From Candidatus Woesearchaeota archaeon (GTDB taxonomy: Archaea > Nanobdellota > Nanobdellia > Woesearchaeales > UBA10216), in the NCBI GenBank assembly GCA_016185705.1, contig JACPMZ010000014.1, positions 1 to 39,420 on the forward strand: a DNA stretch of 39,420 nucleotides, written 5' to 3'. The notes under the pieces were generated by a model. It was not told the origin of the DNA. It ran no database searches and saw only the letters and a list, made by a program, of their open reading frames with translations. Every line of letters starts with the position of its first letter. The first letter of the stretch is position 1. A program made the translations under genes and the position numbers. This document shows, piece by piece, positions 1 through 7,900 of the stretch.

Positions 1-129
1 CATATACCTTGTAAAAAATCCTGACTCAAGCGGATATATCCTGAACGCATGAACAATAAGAATGACCAGAAGCAGCGCCAGCAGCCCAAGGTACAGGGCA
101 ATAGCCGCCCTGCCCGCCCTTTTTGCCAT
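1..129 (-). CDS. N-terminus of a membrane protein, cut by the window edge
   Basis: The reading frame starts with ATG at 129 and is open to base 1 (43 codons). It begins with a basic stretch (MAKRAGRA), followed by a strongly hydrophobic segment of about 20 residues (roughly residues 8-27, rich in L, I and V), then HAFRIYPLESGFF and the edge. This is the look of an N-terminal signal anchor with the bulk of the protein outside the membrane. A TATA-like box (GTTTAAATAC read on this strand) sits about 25 nt upstream of the ATG, which supports a leaderless start. Function cannot be told from 43 residues. The gene diverges from the glycosyltransferase at 361, with a palindromic repeat between them. 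Confidence 0.6.
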   Translation of the reverse strand, partial: MAKRAGRAAIALYLGLLALLLVILIVHAFRIYPLESGFFTRYM

Positions 130-149
130 GCGTTTGAACTGCTGCCGTA

Positions 150-159
150 TGTATTTAAA
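150..159 (-). promoter_or_regulatory. TATA-like box for the edge gene
   Basis: On the minus strand this reads GTTTAAATAC. It is centred about 25 nt before the ATG at 129, the usual distance between an archaeal TATA box and a leaderless start. Confidence 0.5.
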
Positions 160-210
160 CCTTTTGCTGTTGTCAGTATCTCCGATTGCATCCGGGGCGG
201 TTCGTGCTGC

Positions 211-264
211 TGCGCTCTATTTCCTCCTCCCTTCGAAATTTAAGGGAGGAGGAAATAGGGCGCA
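211..264. repeat. Palindromic element, copy 1
   Basis: Perfect 16-nt arms TATTTCCTCCTCCCTT (219-234) and AAGGGAGGAGGAAATA (242-257) surround a 7-nt spacer. TGCGC/GCGCA flanks extend the symmetry. It lies in a divergent gap between the edge gene (-) and the GT2 (+). It belongs to a family of about eleven such elements in the window. Confidence 0.85.
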
Positions 265-327
265 GTGGATGGAACTAAGGCAGTTTCGGAGATACTGGTT
301 GTAAAGTAAACCATAACAGGCAGGAAA

Positions 328-337
328 ACTTTAAAAA
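328..337 (+). promoter_or_regulatory. TATA-like box for the GT2 gene
   Basis: The sequence ACTTTAAAAA ends about 24 nt before ATG 361. This spacing favours ATG 361 as a leaderless start over the TTG at 346. Confidence 0.5.
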
Positions 338-360
338 CATCCCGTTTGCGCTTTACGCTG

Positions 361-1506
361 ATGGACTTCCAGTCTTTTCTGAATGGCAGCGGTGTTGATG
401 CCAGCGAAAAATCTGCTGTGAATGCGCCGCATTTCTACAGGGTTCCTGGCAATTATTATTCCTTGAAAGAGTTTGCTCCTGCAGAGTCGCTTGACTTTGT
501 TTTCAGCGAAAACTTAATCAATGCAACAAAATATTACAAAATCCTTTTGAAAGAATGGTTTCTGGCATTGAAAGTTGGCAGTTATTTAGTCATCCGCTTC
601 AGTTCAAACAGTATTCTCAGCGCTGAAAAGCTCCGGAAAGAAGTAAAGCTGCTGTTCAGGGGCAATGCCGAGATAATTCAATCAGACTCCGCAACTTTTA
701 TTGTTAAAAAAACCAATTCAGTCTTAATCCCTAATGATTCCATTGACAAGTGGACCTTCGGCATAATTACCAACGGCAAGCGCAACGGGGACATGGAAAA
801 CCTCATTGCTTCCGTCAGGAAGCAGAACATTCCCAACTACGAAATTATTGTGTGCGGCACTTATTTTGAGCGCAACGAGCCGTTTTTCCGCTACATCCCT
901 TTTTCCGAGCAGGATGACCGCGGGTGGATTACTAAGAAGAAAAACATTATTTGCGAAGCTGCTAAGTATGAAAACATAATGGTTTTGCACGACCGCTTAT
1001 CCCTTAACGACGGCTGGTTTGAGGGCATGCAGCGGTACGGCAACAATTTTGAAGTGCTGTCATGCGTTCAGCATGCAGCAGGCAATGTCAGGGCAGCTGA
1101 CTGGGTTACGTCATGCTGCTCGCAGCTTCCTGGCATAATTGCGTTGCTGGATTACCGCGACTGGGACAGCTGGATATACCCCAACGGCGGCTTAATCATG
1201 CTCAAAAAATCTGTCTGGAAAAACGTTAAGTGGAACGAATCCTTGTTCTGGAACCAGTGCGAGGACGTTGAGCTTGGCCATCGCTTTACTGCCCGCGGCT
1301 ATGTTTTCCGTTTTAACCCGTATGCCAGCTGCTTCACCGAGCACTGGCGCCATGGCGCAATACCTGCCGTCAGTTTTAACCAGAAAAAGTTCGGCGGGCT
1401 ACAGGCCACTTTGAAGGAACGGCTGGCATGCGCTTGGGTAAGGTTGAAGGACCGCTTGCATGGCAGTGTTGAGCCTGAAGCTGACGCCAAATCAAAAAAT
1501 TTTTAA
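361..1506 (+). CDS. GT2-type glycosyltransferase with methyltransferase-like N-terminal half
   Basis: The protein is 381 aa from ATG 361, chosen over TTG 346 because of the TATA spacing. Residues 1 to about 115 resemble the second half of a class I SAM methyltransferase (LDFVFSENLINAT, then a LLKEWFLALKVGSYLVI strand) but lack the SAM-binding glycine loop. From about residue 125 (WTFGIITNGKRNGDMENLI) comes a GT-A fold. VLHDRLSLNDGWF sits where the DxD metal motif is expected, and CEDVELGHR matches the acidic/ED motif that carries the catalytic base in GT2 enzymes. No membrane segment is seen, so it is probably cytoplasmic and transfers a nucleotide-activated sugar. It heads a run of genes for sugar activation. 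Donor and acceptor cannot be read from the sequence. Confidence 0.75.
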   Translation: MDFQSFLNGSGVDASEKSAVNAPHFYRVPGNYYSLKEFAPAESLDFVFSENLINATKYYKILLKEWFLALKVGSYLVIRFSSNSILSAEKLRKEVKLLFRGNAEIIQSDSATFIVKKTNSVLIPNDSIDKWTFGIITNGKRNGDMENLIASVRKQNIPNYEIIVCGTYFERNEPFFRYIPFSEQDDRGWITKKKNIICEAAKYENIMVLHDRLSLNDGWFEGMQRYGNNFEVLSCVQHAAGNVRAADWVTSCCSQLPGIIALLDYRDWDSWIYPNGGLIMLKKSVWKNVKWNESLFWNQCEDVELGHRFTARGYVFRFNPYASCFTEHWRHGAIPAVSFNQKKFGGLQATLKERLACAWVRLKDRLHGSVEPEADAKSKNF

Positions 1507-1529
1507 TCATCCGCACCACCTCGAAATCC

Positions 1530-3053
1530 ATGTACATTCTCATCCTGAACCTGGGGCTGAAGAGTGTCCGCTCGGTTGTTTTTGATGAGGCAGGCAGGGC
1601 GATTGCCAAGCACTGGCTGCCTGTCAAAACTTTCATTGACGGCCAGGTAGTTGAGCAGGATGCTGATGAGTGGTTCGACCAGGCAAAATTGGTTATCGCT
1701 GCTTTGGATTCTGAAATCAGGAAGCAGATTACGCACATCTCAGTTACGTCCTCTTCTTCCTGCCTTGTTATGCTTGACAGCAATGGCGCTGTTGCGCATA
1801 ATGTTATCATGGTGAGCGACAAGCGCAGCATCCAGCAGGCGCGCACTCTGCGGAAGGACTTTGCTTATCTGTTCGCAAACCAGAATCATCTGGCTGAGCC
1901 AAACTACATGTTTCCGAAGATTATGTGGCTGAAGGAAAACAAGCCCGGTGTTTTCGCTAAAATAGCTAAGTTCATGGCTTCTGATGACTTTCTTATTTAC
2001 AGGCTGACTGGCCAGTTTGTTACAGATTACCTCAATGCGGAAAAATTTTACTTTGACAATGAAACGAAGTCATATCCCCGGCAGCTTCTGAAGCATTTGA
2101 ATCTTACGGAGGATGTGCTGCCGAGGGTAGTCGGCATAGGCACTGCTGCAGGCCCTGTCAGGGAAGAGCTGAAGCAGGAGCTTGGATTGGGGGATGTTGA
2201 AGTGATAGTATCTACTTACGATGCCATATGCGCTTTTTGGGGCGCTGGCGCAGTGGAGGAAGGAGAGGTTTCCCATGTCTGCGGCACGTGCAGCAGCTTC
2301 CGCGTCTATTCAGCGATTAAAACTCCGCCTGGCAGCGGCATTCTGGCTCAGCCTTTCAGCAATCCGAAAATGCACATTGTCGGCGGCTCCAACAACATTG
2401 AAGGCGGCATAATAGAGTGGGCCAAGGACTGCTTCTACGGCGACAGCTATCCGATTCGTGACAACCTCATTTATGAGATAATGGAGAACGAGGCCAGGGC
2501 AAGCTCCCTTGGAGCGCGCGGCCTTATCTTTTTGCCTTATCTGCTCGGTGAGCGGGTTCCTGTCGCTGACCCGCATGTCCGCGGCATGTTCTTCGGCCTT
2601 GAGCGCATCCATAACCGCAAGGACATTATGCGAAGCATTTTTGAGGCAGCCGGCTTCAACACCCTTCATATGCTGCGCGCAGTTGAGGCAAAAGGTGTGA
2701 AAGTCAATCGTATCAGAATCTCAGGCGGACTGGCGCGCATTGACTACATATGCAAGCTGAAAGCTGACATTTCAGGCAAGGAAGTCGCTGTTCTGGAGGA
2801 GTTTGAAACCACATCTCTCGGAGCTTTCATGATTGCTGCGGTCGCAGCCGGCATATTTCCTGACCTGAAGTCTGCTGCTGCTGTTGCCAAAATAAAAAAA
2901 ATCATTCAGCCGGACATGGAAGCTCACCAAAAATATTTGAAGCTTTATGATTTGTTTACCCATCTTTACAGGCAGACGGCAGATATTTTTCAGAGGCGCA
3001 CGCAAACAATGTCTGAATTAAAGGAGTCGTATTCAGCTGTTACAAACCTATAG
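1530..3053 (+). CDS. FGGY-family carbohydrate kinase
   Basis: The 507-aa length and domain order fit the FGGY family (xylulokinase, glycerol kinase, ribulokinase), which phosphorylates a sugar or polyol with ATP. Visible motifs are an N-terminal phosphate-loop region (residues 4-18), VEQDADEWF, the catalytic-base segment STYDAICAFWGAG that keeps its Asp, GGIIEWAKD, and the C-terminal nucleotide site ISGGLARIDYICKLKADI. The first motif is odd: the usual DxGT is NLGL, so the first Asp is Asn and the Thr is gone. The enzyme may belong to a divergent subfamily or have altered activity. An AT-rich stretch at 1495-1508 could be a promoter for ATG 1530. It is followed directly by two nucleotidyltransferases, so its phosphorylated product is probably next activated to an NDP-sugar or polyol; the substrate is unknown. 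Confidence 0.85.
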   Translation: MYILILNLGLKSVRSVVFDEAGRAIAKHWLPVKTFIDGQVVEQDADEWFDQAKLVIAALDSEIRKQITHISVTSSSSCLVMLDSNGAVAHNVIMVSDKRSIQQARTLRKDFAYLFANQNHLAEPNYMFPKIMWLKENKPGVFAKIAKFMASDDFLIYRLTGQFVTDYLNAEKFYFDNETKSYPRQLLKHLNLTEDVLPRVVGIGTAAGPVREELKQELGLGDVEVIVSTYDAICAFWGAGAVEEGEVSHVCGTCSSFRVYSAIKTPPGSGILAQPFSNPKMHIVGGSNNIEGGIIEWAKDCFYGDSYPIRDNLIYEIMENEARASSLGARGLIFLPYLLGERVPVADPHVRGMFFGLERIHNRKDIMRSIFEAAGFNTLHMLRAVEAKGVKVNRIRISGGLARIDYICKLKADISGKEVAVLEEFETTSLGAFMIAAVAAGIFPDLKSAAAVAKIKKIIQPDMEAHQKYLKLYDLFTHLYRQTADIFQRRTQTMSELKESYSAVTNL

Positions 3054-3062
3054 GTGATGCAA

Positions 3063-3782
3063 ATGAACGTAGTTATTCCGATGGCAGGACGCGGCTCAAG
3101 GTTTAAGGAAGCAGGTTATGCTCTGCCCAAGCCGCTGATACAGATAAGGGGCAAGCCCATGGTGAAGTGGGCTACAGACTCAATTCCGTACGCTGATGAA
3201 AGCTTTATCTTTATTGTTCTGAAAGAGCACGTTGACAATTTCCAGCTTGACCGGAAGCTGAAAGAAATTTACTCAGACAAAATACGGATAATTGTTACAG
3301 ATGGCATTACAGAAGGTGCTGCCTGCACTGTGCTTTTGGCGGAAAAGCTTATCAATAACGACGATGAGCTGATTGTCTACAACGCTGACCAGTATTTCAT
3401 GGCAGATATTGAATCTGCTTTGGAAAATTTGCCGGAAGAAGTATCTGGCTTAATCCCTGTATTTTCAGCGACCAACCCAAGATGGAGCTTTGCCAAAGCT
3501 GACCCTGAAGGGTATGTCGTGCAGGTGGCTGAAAAAGTGCCTATTTCGTCAAACGCCACTGTTGGCTTGTATTATTTCCGCCACGGAAAGGATTTTGTGT
3601 GGGCAGCAAAGGAAATGATTCGCAAGGACATCCGCAGAAACAACGAGTTTTACGTCTGCCCTGTTTTCAATGAATTGATTGCAAGAGGGGATAAAATTCA
3701 AATACTTGCTGTTGATTCCATGTGGGGATTGGGCACTCCGGAAGACGTGGAGTACTTCAACAAATACTATAAGGAAAAATGA
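3063..3782 (+). CDS. Sugar/polyol-phosphate nucleotidyltransferase (first of a tandem pair)
   Basis: The 239-aa protein has the NTP-transferase (Rossmann-like GT-A) fold. VVIPMAGRGSRF is the nucleotide-binding signature and PKPLIQIRGKPMVKW follows it. YNADQY carries the metal-binding Asp, AEKVP the sugar-phosphate-contacting Lys, and WGLGTPEDVEYF closes the domain. I chose ATG 3063 because it matches the start of the downstream paralogue and follows GGTGATG at Shine-Dalgarno distance; GTG 3054 and ATG 3057 are alternatives. It would couple NTP and a phosphorylated sugar, polyol or amino-alcohol to an NDP product plus pyrophosphate. It lies 9 nt after the FGGY kinase and its stop overlaps the next start (ATGA). 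It lacks the long C-terminal beta-helix of RmlA/GlmU-type enzymes, which suggests a cytidylyltransferase-like short form. Confidence 0.8.
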   Translation: MNVVIPMAGRGSRFKEAGYALPKPLIQIRGKPMVKWATDSIPYADESFIFIVLKEHVDNFQLDRKLKEIYSDKIRIIVTDGITEGAACTVLLAEKLINNDDELIVYNADQYFMADIESALENLPEEVSGLIPVFSATNPRWSFAKADPEGYVVQVAEKVPISSNATVGLYYFRHGKDFVWAAKEMIRKDIRRNNEFYVCPVFNELIARGDKIQILAVDSMWGLGTPEDVEYFNKYYKEK

Positions 3783-4510
3783 ACATCGTTATTCCGGCAG
3801 CAGGTCTTGGCTCAAGGTTTACCAAAGCAGGCATTGATACTCCTAAGCCGCTTATAGAAATCAGGGGCAAGCCCATGGTGAAGTGGGCTGTGGAATCGCT
3901 GCCGTTTTCAAAAAATTCTGACTTAATCTTCATTATCCGCAAAGAGCATGTTGACCGCTTTCAGCTTGACGCTAAACTGAAAGAAATTTTCTCGCCTGAA
4001 ATAAGGGTTATAGTGATTGATTATGTTACCGAAGGCGCTGCCTGCACTGTGCTATTGGCAAAAGAGTTTATCAACAATGACGAACCGTTGATAGTCAGCG
4101 ACTGCGACCACTTTTTCAGGAACGACGAATATAACAATCTTGTTGCAAGCATCCCCGAAGGAGTTGCAGGAGCGATTCCTGTTTTCAAGGCTGAAGGCGA
4201 AAAGTGGAGCTTCACGAAGTTTGACGGTTCCCATACAGTTTCGCAGGTTGCTGAGAAAGTCAGAATTTCAGACTACGCAAACATCGGCGGCTATTTCTTC
4301 AGCAGGGGCAGCGACTTTGTTTCTGCTGCCGAGGAAATGATTGCAAAAGGCATGAAGATAAAGAACGAGTACTACGTTGCTCCGGTGTACGAGCGCCTCC
4401 TTGTCCGAGGCAAAACCATTAAGGCAGCAATCTGCAACGAAGTCTGGGGCTTGGGCACGCCTGAGGACGTCAAGAACTTTGAGGAGAATTTTAAGGCTGC
4501 AAAAGTATAG
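3779..4510 (+). CDS. Sugar/polyol-phosphate nucleotidyltransferase (second of a tandem pair)
   Basis: This 243-aa protein is clearly a paralogue of the preceding gene. IVIPAAGLGSRF, the shared PKPLIEIRGKPMVKWAV block, TEGAACTVLLA, AEKVRIS and WGLGTPEDVKNF line up along the whole length. The metal site reads SDCDHF instead of NADQY, so the two copies differ exactly at the Asp-containing loop that positions substrate and Mg2+. The start overlaps the previous stop as ATGA, indicating translational coupling. Two copies could act on different phosphorylated substrates or form a hetero-oligomer. The gene ends the tightly spaced part of the cluster; the next gene has its own promoter. The function class is firm, the substrate unknown. 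Confidence 0.8.
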   Translation: MNIVIPAAGLGSRFTKAGIDTPKPLIEIRGKPMVKWAVESLPFSKNSDLIFIIRKEHVDRFQLDAKLKEIFSPEIRVIVIDYVTEGAACTVLLAKEFINNDEPLIVSDCDHFFRNDEYNNLVASIPEGVAGAIPVFKAEGEKWSFTKFDGSHTVSQVAEKVRISDYANIGGYFFSRGSDFVSAAEEMIAKGMKIKNEYYVAPVYERLLVRGKTIKAAICNEVWGLGTPEDVKNFEENFKAAKV

Positions 4511-4628
4511 TTCTTCCGAGTGAAAATAATTTGGCTTAACAGGATGGTATCTGCTAATGGCAAAATTCACGACTCTTTGATTTCTGTTGTAAGAAGACAT
4601 TATGCCGGGTATCAGGGCCACAAATAGA

Positions 4629-4640
4629 AAATAATATATG
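4629..4640 (+). promoter_or_regulatory. TATA-like box for the GDPD gene
   Basis: AAATAATATATG lies about 25 nt before ATG 4663, giving a leaderless-type promoter separate from the upstream operon. Confidence 0.45.
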
Positions 4641-4662
4641 TCATAGCTAATCTTCTGCTCAA

Positions 4663-5478
4663 ATGCAAATCCTCGCTCACCGCGGATTGATTGCTTTTCC
4701 TGAAAACAGCCCTGAAGCTTTGAAGAGTGCTTTGCAGGGCGGTTTCGGCATTGAGCTTGACGTTCATAGAACGCAGGACAGGCATGTTGTGGTTACTCAT
4801 GACAGGAATCTTAGCCGCTTGTACGGCGTTAATTTAGACGTTACTGAGCAAACCCTCCAAAAGATTGCTGAATTAGGTTTAGTGAAAAATCATCCAATCG
4901 CTGCTCTGAAAGAGGTTTTGGAATTATTTAAACAGCACGCAAAGCCCGAAACATTATTGGCTGTTCAAATTAAGGATTCAACTGAGGAAAAAATCGCTGA
5001 GCTTGTTGTTCAGGCTTTTGAGTCTTTCAGCAGGGCAAATCCCGGCTTCAATATTTACAGCCGCGCACTTGTTTTTGATCCGACAAAGGAAGTTGCCCGG
5101 CAGCTCAGGCAGCTTCAGCCAAAGCTGAAAATTGCGATGTCAGTTGGCGAGGATGAATTGTTCACGCAGCATGAATGCCGGTCAAAGTATCCGAGCGTTT
5201 ACGCGATGGCAGACCTCGCAGACTTTCCTCATTACGATTTTGTCTGGGCTGATGAGTGGCAGGGCAGCTTGCTTTCAGCAGGATTTGTTAAAAAGTGCCA
5301 TGACCTCGGCAAAAAAGTGTTTGTCGTTTCTCCTGAGCTGCATGTTTCCACCAGTCCTGCGCATCCGCTGGCAAACGATATGAAAGCAAAGAAGCAGCTG
5401 TGGAAAAATCTCAAAGAGTGGAGCGCTGACGGCATCTGCACCGACCATCCGAATGAGTGTAAAGAAGCAATTTCATAG
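4663..5478 (+). CDS. Glycerophosphodiester phosphodiesterase family protein
   Basis: The 271-aa protein has the GDPD TIM-barrel signatures. It starts ILAHRGLIAFPENS, with the catalytic His-Arg and the PENS loop. FGIELDVHRTQDRHVVVTHD carries the Glu and Asp metal ligands and the second His. LLAVQIK corresponds to the strand with the Lys-containing motif, and the barrel ends with ADGICTDHPNE. Members hydrolyse glycerophosphodiesters to an alcohol and glycerol phosphate. No signal peptide or membrane segment is present, so it is cytosolic. It follows a kinase and two nucleotidyltransferases, which fits turnover or processing of a glycerol-phosphate-type building block, but this is inference. It converges with the histidine phosphatase, with a palindromic repeat in the gap. 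Confidence 0.85.
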   Translation: MQILAHRGLIAFPENSPEALKSALQGGFGIELDVHRTQDRHVVVTHDRNLSRLYGVNLDVTEQTLQKIAELGLVKNHPIAALKEVLELFKQHAKPETLLAVQIKDSTEEKIAELVVQAFESFSRANPGFNIYSRALVFDPTKEVARQLRQLQPKLKIAMSVGEDELFTQHECRSKYPSVYAMADLADFPHYDFVWADEWQGSLLSAGFVKKCHDLGKKVFVVSPELHVSTSPAHPLANDMKAKKQLWKNLKEWSADGICTDHPNECKEAIS

Positions 5479-5512
5479 AATTCTCGGCGTTTAATGTCCA
5501 TTTTACAGCCAT

Positions 5513-5559
5513 TTTCCTTTTTCTCCCCCCTAAAAGTTAAGGGAGGGAGAAAAAGGAAA
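5513..5559. repeat. Palindromic element, copy 2
   Basis: The left arm TTTCCTTTTTCTCCC runs into CCCT, and the right arm AGGGAGGGAGAAAAAGGAAA mirrors it around AAAAGTTA. GTAGCGCAG follows. It sits in the convergent gap between the GDPD gene and the phosphatase, where it could also act as a two-way terminator. Confidence 0.85.
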
Positions 5560-5585
5560 CGTAGCGCAGACCGAGAGGCAAAGTG

Positions 5586-6185
5586 TTACCTGAACTTAAC
5601 TACTTCTGCTTTAGCGTCCCCATTCAATTTAACATTGTATATTTCATCAGCGGTTATCCAGAAATCTGCAGCGTCTTTTTCAGGGATGTTTTCAAAAATT
5701 CTGCGTGCCACTCTTATTATTCCGATATGGCACACCACAACTGCTGTGCCGCCTTCTTTTTTTATTTCTTCAAATGCCAGCTTAGCTCTTTTCTCTGCGC
5801 TGCCGTAGCTTTCGCCTTCATGCCCTTCAGAGTTTTTGCCGGGGTGGATGTAGTTGTATTTGTCATTCTGCCTTTCTTTCCATTCTTGGCTGCCTTCCAC
5901 TTCGCTTTTTGCTTTTCCTTCCCAGCTGCCGTAGCATATTTCCCTGAGCCGTTCATCAGTCTTGACTGGTATGCCTGCAGTATCTGAAATTATATCTGCA
6001 GTTTGCTTTGCCCTTGCCAGCGGGCTGGAGTATATTGCAGTTACTCCGCGGCTTTTCAAATAATTGCCAGCGTCTTTCGCATACTTTACGCCTTCATCTG
6101 TAAGCGGATTCACGCTTGAGCAGCCTTCAAACCTGTTCTCGTCGGCAAAAATTGTCTTTCCATGCCGCACCATTATTATTTCCAT
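5586..6185 (-). CDS. Histidine phosphatase superfamily protein (phosphoglycerate-mutase-like)
   Basis: The 199-aa protein begins MEIIMVRHGKT, the RHG motif whose His forms the phosphohistidine. Later come SSPLARAKQTADII, with the conserved Arg, a Glu-containing LREICYGSWEGK segment, and VVCHIGIIR with the second catalytic His. Length and motifs match the broad-specificity phosphatase / RNase-HI-associated / cobalamin-phosphatase group rather than true glycolytic mutases. Its ATG overlaps the 3' end of the upstream GT4 by 10 nt, so the two are cotranscribed. In this glycan neighbourhood it may dephosphorylate a sugar-phosphate intermediate, which is a guess from context. Confidence 0.85.
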   Translation of the reverse strand: MEIIMVRHGKTIFADENRFEGCSSVNPLTDEGVKYAKDAGNYLKSRGVTAIYSSPLARAKQTADIISDTAGIPVKTDERLREICYGSWEGKAKSEVEGSQEWKERQNDKYNYIHPGKNSEGHEGESYGSAEKRAKLAFEEIKKEGGTAVVVCHIGIIRVARRIFENIPEKDAADFWITADEIYNVKLNGDAKAEVVKFR

Positions 6186-7297
6186 CTGAGCAGCTCCTCG
6201 TATATTTTCATGTAGCCGTCAATGTTTTCCTTTGGCAAAAATTTCTTCAGGGGCGATTTATCATATTTTTTGCGGTATATCTTCTCAACCGCCGCAGCTA
6301 TTTCTTGGCTGTTTTTTGGTGCAACCAGCAGATGCTTTCCTGAAACTACCTCAGGCAGAGAAGTTGTATTAGTCGCAATGACAGGCACTCCCAGCGCGCA
6401 TGCCTCTGCTGCCGTATACCCGAATCCTTCTGATAAACTGGGAACTACTACGCAGTCTGCTGCTTTTATGTGCTGCGGCAGCTCATTGTACGGAACAGGC
6501 TCAAGAAACAGCGCTTTGTCCGCAATGCTTAACCTGCTGACAAGCGCCTTGAGTTTTCTCAGTTTGGAAAAGTATTGCCTGTCCCTGCTTAATATGAACA
6601 CAAATTTCAGGCTGGGAATACTGATTTTGGGGATTGCTTTGACTGCGTACTCTATCCCCTTGCTTGGCCCCGGCCTTCCGTAAGTCAGGCAAACAAATTT
6701 TTTTTGCAGCCCGTATTTTTTTCTTACGCTGCCGCCGTTGTTCTTTTTTGGATTAAAATGATTGTAGTCAACTGAGTTGTATACTGCTGCTGTTTTCTCA
6801 GCCCTTTTTCCTATCCCGAGCAGCTGCTGCTTTGTTGAATTTGACACCCCGACGTATTTGTCAAACGGCAGCAGGTAAATCAGCTTTTCAAGGAATTCGT
6901 GCGCCGCTGCCTGCATGAAATTCATGTCTGTGTACTCTTTCCATTTTCCTATCCATGCCTCATGCACTGTTATTGCGCATTTTTTCCCGGCAATCTTTGA
7001 TGCAATCCACGCCGGCAAAGCTCCGTTGAACGTGGTGGTGTGAATTATGTCTGCTTTTTTTGCTTCCCTTAAAGCAGAGGGTATTGCTAAAAAGCTGAAC
7101 AAATACCTGCTCTGCATGCAGCTTATGCGCTTTATCCTGACGCCATTCAGGACTTCATTTTTTTTGGCGCCTTTCAGAAGGTGCGTTATTACGGTAACTT
7201 CGTGCTTTTTTGCCAGCCCTTCAGCAAGGTTCCTGAAAACAGTCTCAACCCCGCCGATGTGCGGATAATAGTTTTCCAGCACAAAAAGTATTTTCAT
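6176..7297 (-). CDS. GT4-family glycosyltransferase (GT-B fold)
   Basis: The 373-aa protein begins ILFVLENYYPHIGGVETVFRNLA, the typical GT4 N-terminal glycine-rich acceptor loop (GGVE). The donor half contains FVCLTYGRPGPSKGIEYAVKA and the E-x7-E motif in LSEGFGYTAAEACALGVPVIATN. It has no signal peptide; GT4 enzymes of this type work on the cytoplasmic membrane face and add sugars to a lipid-linked glycan. A TATA-like box about 25 nt upstream gives it its own promoter, and the phosphatase gene is coupled to its 3' end. It is probably one step in assembling the glycan transferred by the AglB encoded upstream on the same strand. Confidence 0.88.
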   Translation of the reverse strand: MKILFVLENYYPHIGGVETVFRNLAEGLAKKHEVTVITHLLKGAKKNEVLNGVRIKRISCMQSRYLFSFLAIPSALREAKKADIIHTTTFNGALPAWIASKIAGKKCAITVHEAWIGKWKEYTDMNFMQAAAHEFLEKLIYLLPFDKYVGVSNSTKQQLLGIGKRAEKTAAVYNSVDYNHFNPKKNNGGSVRKKYGLQKKFVCLTYGRPGPSKGIEYAVKAIPKISIPSLKFVFILSRDRQYFSKLRKLKALVSRLSIADKALFLEPVPYNELPQHIKAADCVVVPSLSEGFGYTAAEACALGVPVIATNTTSLPEVVSGKHLLVAPKNSQEIAAAVEKIYRKKYDKSPLKKFLPKENIDGYMKIYEELLRWK

Positions 7298-7320
7298 TGT
7301 AGACAGGCAAGCGATGAATA

Positions 7321-7330
7321 ATTTTTAAGG
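7321..7330 (-). promoter_or_regulatory. TATA-like box for the GT4/phosphatase pair
   Basis: On the minus strand this reads CCTTAAAAAT. It lies about 25 nt upstream of ATG 7297. Confidence 0.45.
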
Positions 7331-7410
7331 TTTGTGTTTTGTGGATGCCCCAGCTTCATCATCGCAATGGAGAAAAAATTCAAAAGAGATTGGCTGGGTT
7401 TTGGCAGGTG

Positions 7411-7752
7411 TCAATTCCTCTTCTTCCCGTTCCTTTCCAGCGCCATGTTTCTGACTAAGGTTTCCATGCGCTTGTCTGTGTGCCTTGTTACCCTGTATGT
7501 GTAGAACGTCGCTGCTATCAGGAACATGAAGCCCAGTATAATCAGCAGGTCCAGTTTTCTTCCTAAATTCAGGCTTTTTACAATCGGGTCAAGTATCTCA
7601 GGAAAGACTGATATCGCCGCAAAAAAAAGCGCAAACACCGCCCAGAAGCTCCATTCGGTCAGCGTGAATTCCTTTTTTTTGTAGTACAGGAACGACATGT
7701 ACAGCATGAGAGCGCTGAATGCGAGCCCGAATACCTGGATTCCAAGTGCCAT
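7411..7752 (-). CDS. DUF2304-type small membrane protein
   Basis: The 113-aa protein has three predicted membrane helices: about residues 5-24 (IQVFGLAFSALMLYMSFLYY), 34-52 (FWAVFALFFAAISVF) and 68-86 (LDLLIILGFMFLIAATFY). A basic C-tail ends ERNGKKRN. Size, helix pattern and the position beside a Dol-P-sugar-synthase-like GT2 match DUF2304 (PF10066), a family commonly found next to such enzymes and thought to be a membrane partner. It has its own TATA-like box (AACTTTAAAAAAAC on the minus strand, about 7775-7790). It is separated from the GT2 by a palindromic repeat. The biochemical role is unknown. Confidence 0.7.
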   Translation of the reverse strand: MALGIQVFGLAFSALMLYMSFLYYKKKEFTLTEWSFWAVFALFFAAISVFPEILDPIVKSLNLGRKLDLLIILGFMFLIAATFYTYRVTRHTDKRMETLVRNMALERNGKKRN

Positions 7753-7830
7753 TTTGTTTGTGCAACTGCTGTTGTTTTTTTAAAGTTAATTATTTGCTCA
7801 TTGTTTTTCGACAGGGCTTCCTGCATCAGA

Positions 7831-7879
7831 CCCGCTCATTCCCCCCCTAAAATTTAAGGGCAGGGAATTAATAAGCGGG
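7831..7879. repeat. Palindromic element, copy 3
   Basis: Outer CCCGCT (7831-7836) pairs with AGCGGG (7874-7879), and inner ATTCCC/GGGAAT surrounds CCCCTAAAATTTAAGGG. The arms are imperfect but outer and inner blocks are both complementary. It lies between the Dol-P-sugar synthase gene and the DUF2304 gene, both on the minus strand. Confidence 0.75.
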
Positions 7880-7900
7880 TTTTGGCAAGGAGGAAGTATG

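Noticed and set aside
49-304. Two short overlapping plus-strand frames at the left edge
   Set aside because: They run through the palindromic element and the promoter of the minus-strand membrane protein, whose signal-anchor sequence and TATA box are more convincing.
5513-5559. Palindromic elements being only transcription terminators
   Set aside because: Copies 1, 4, 6, 7 and 9 lie in divergent gaps where no gene ends, so termination cannot be their general role, though individual copies may serve it.
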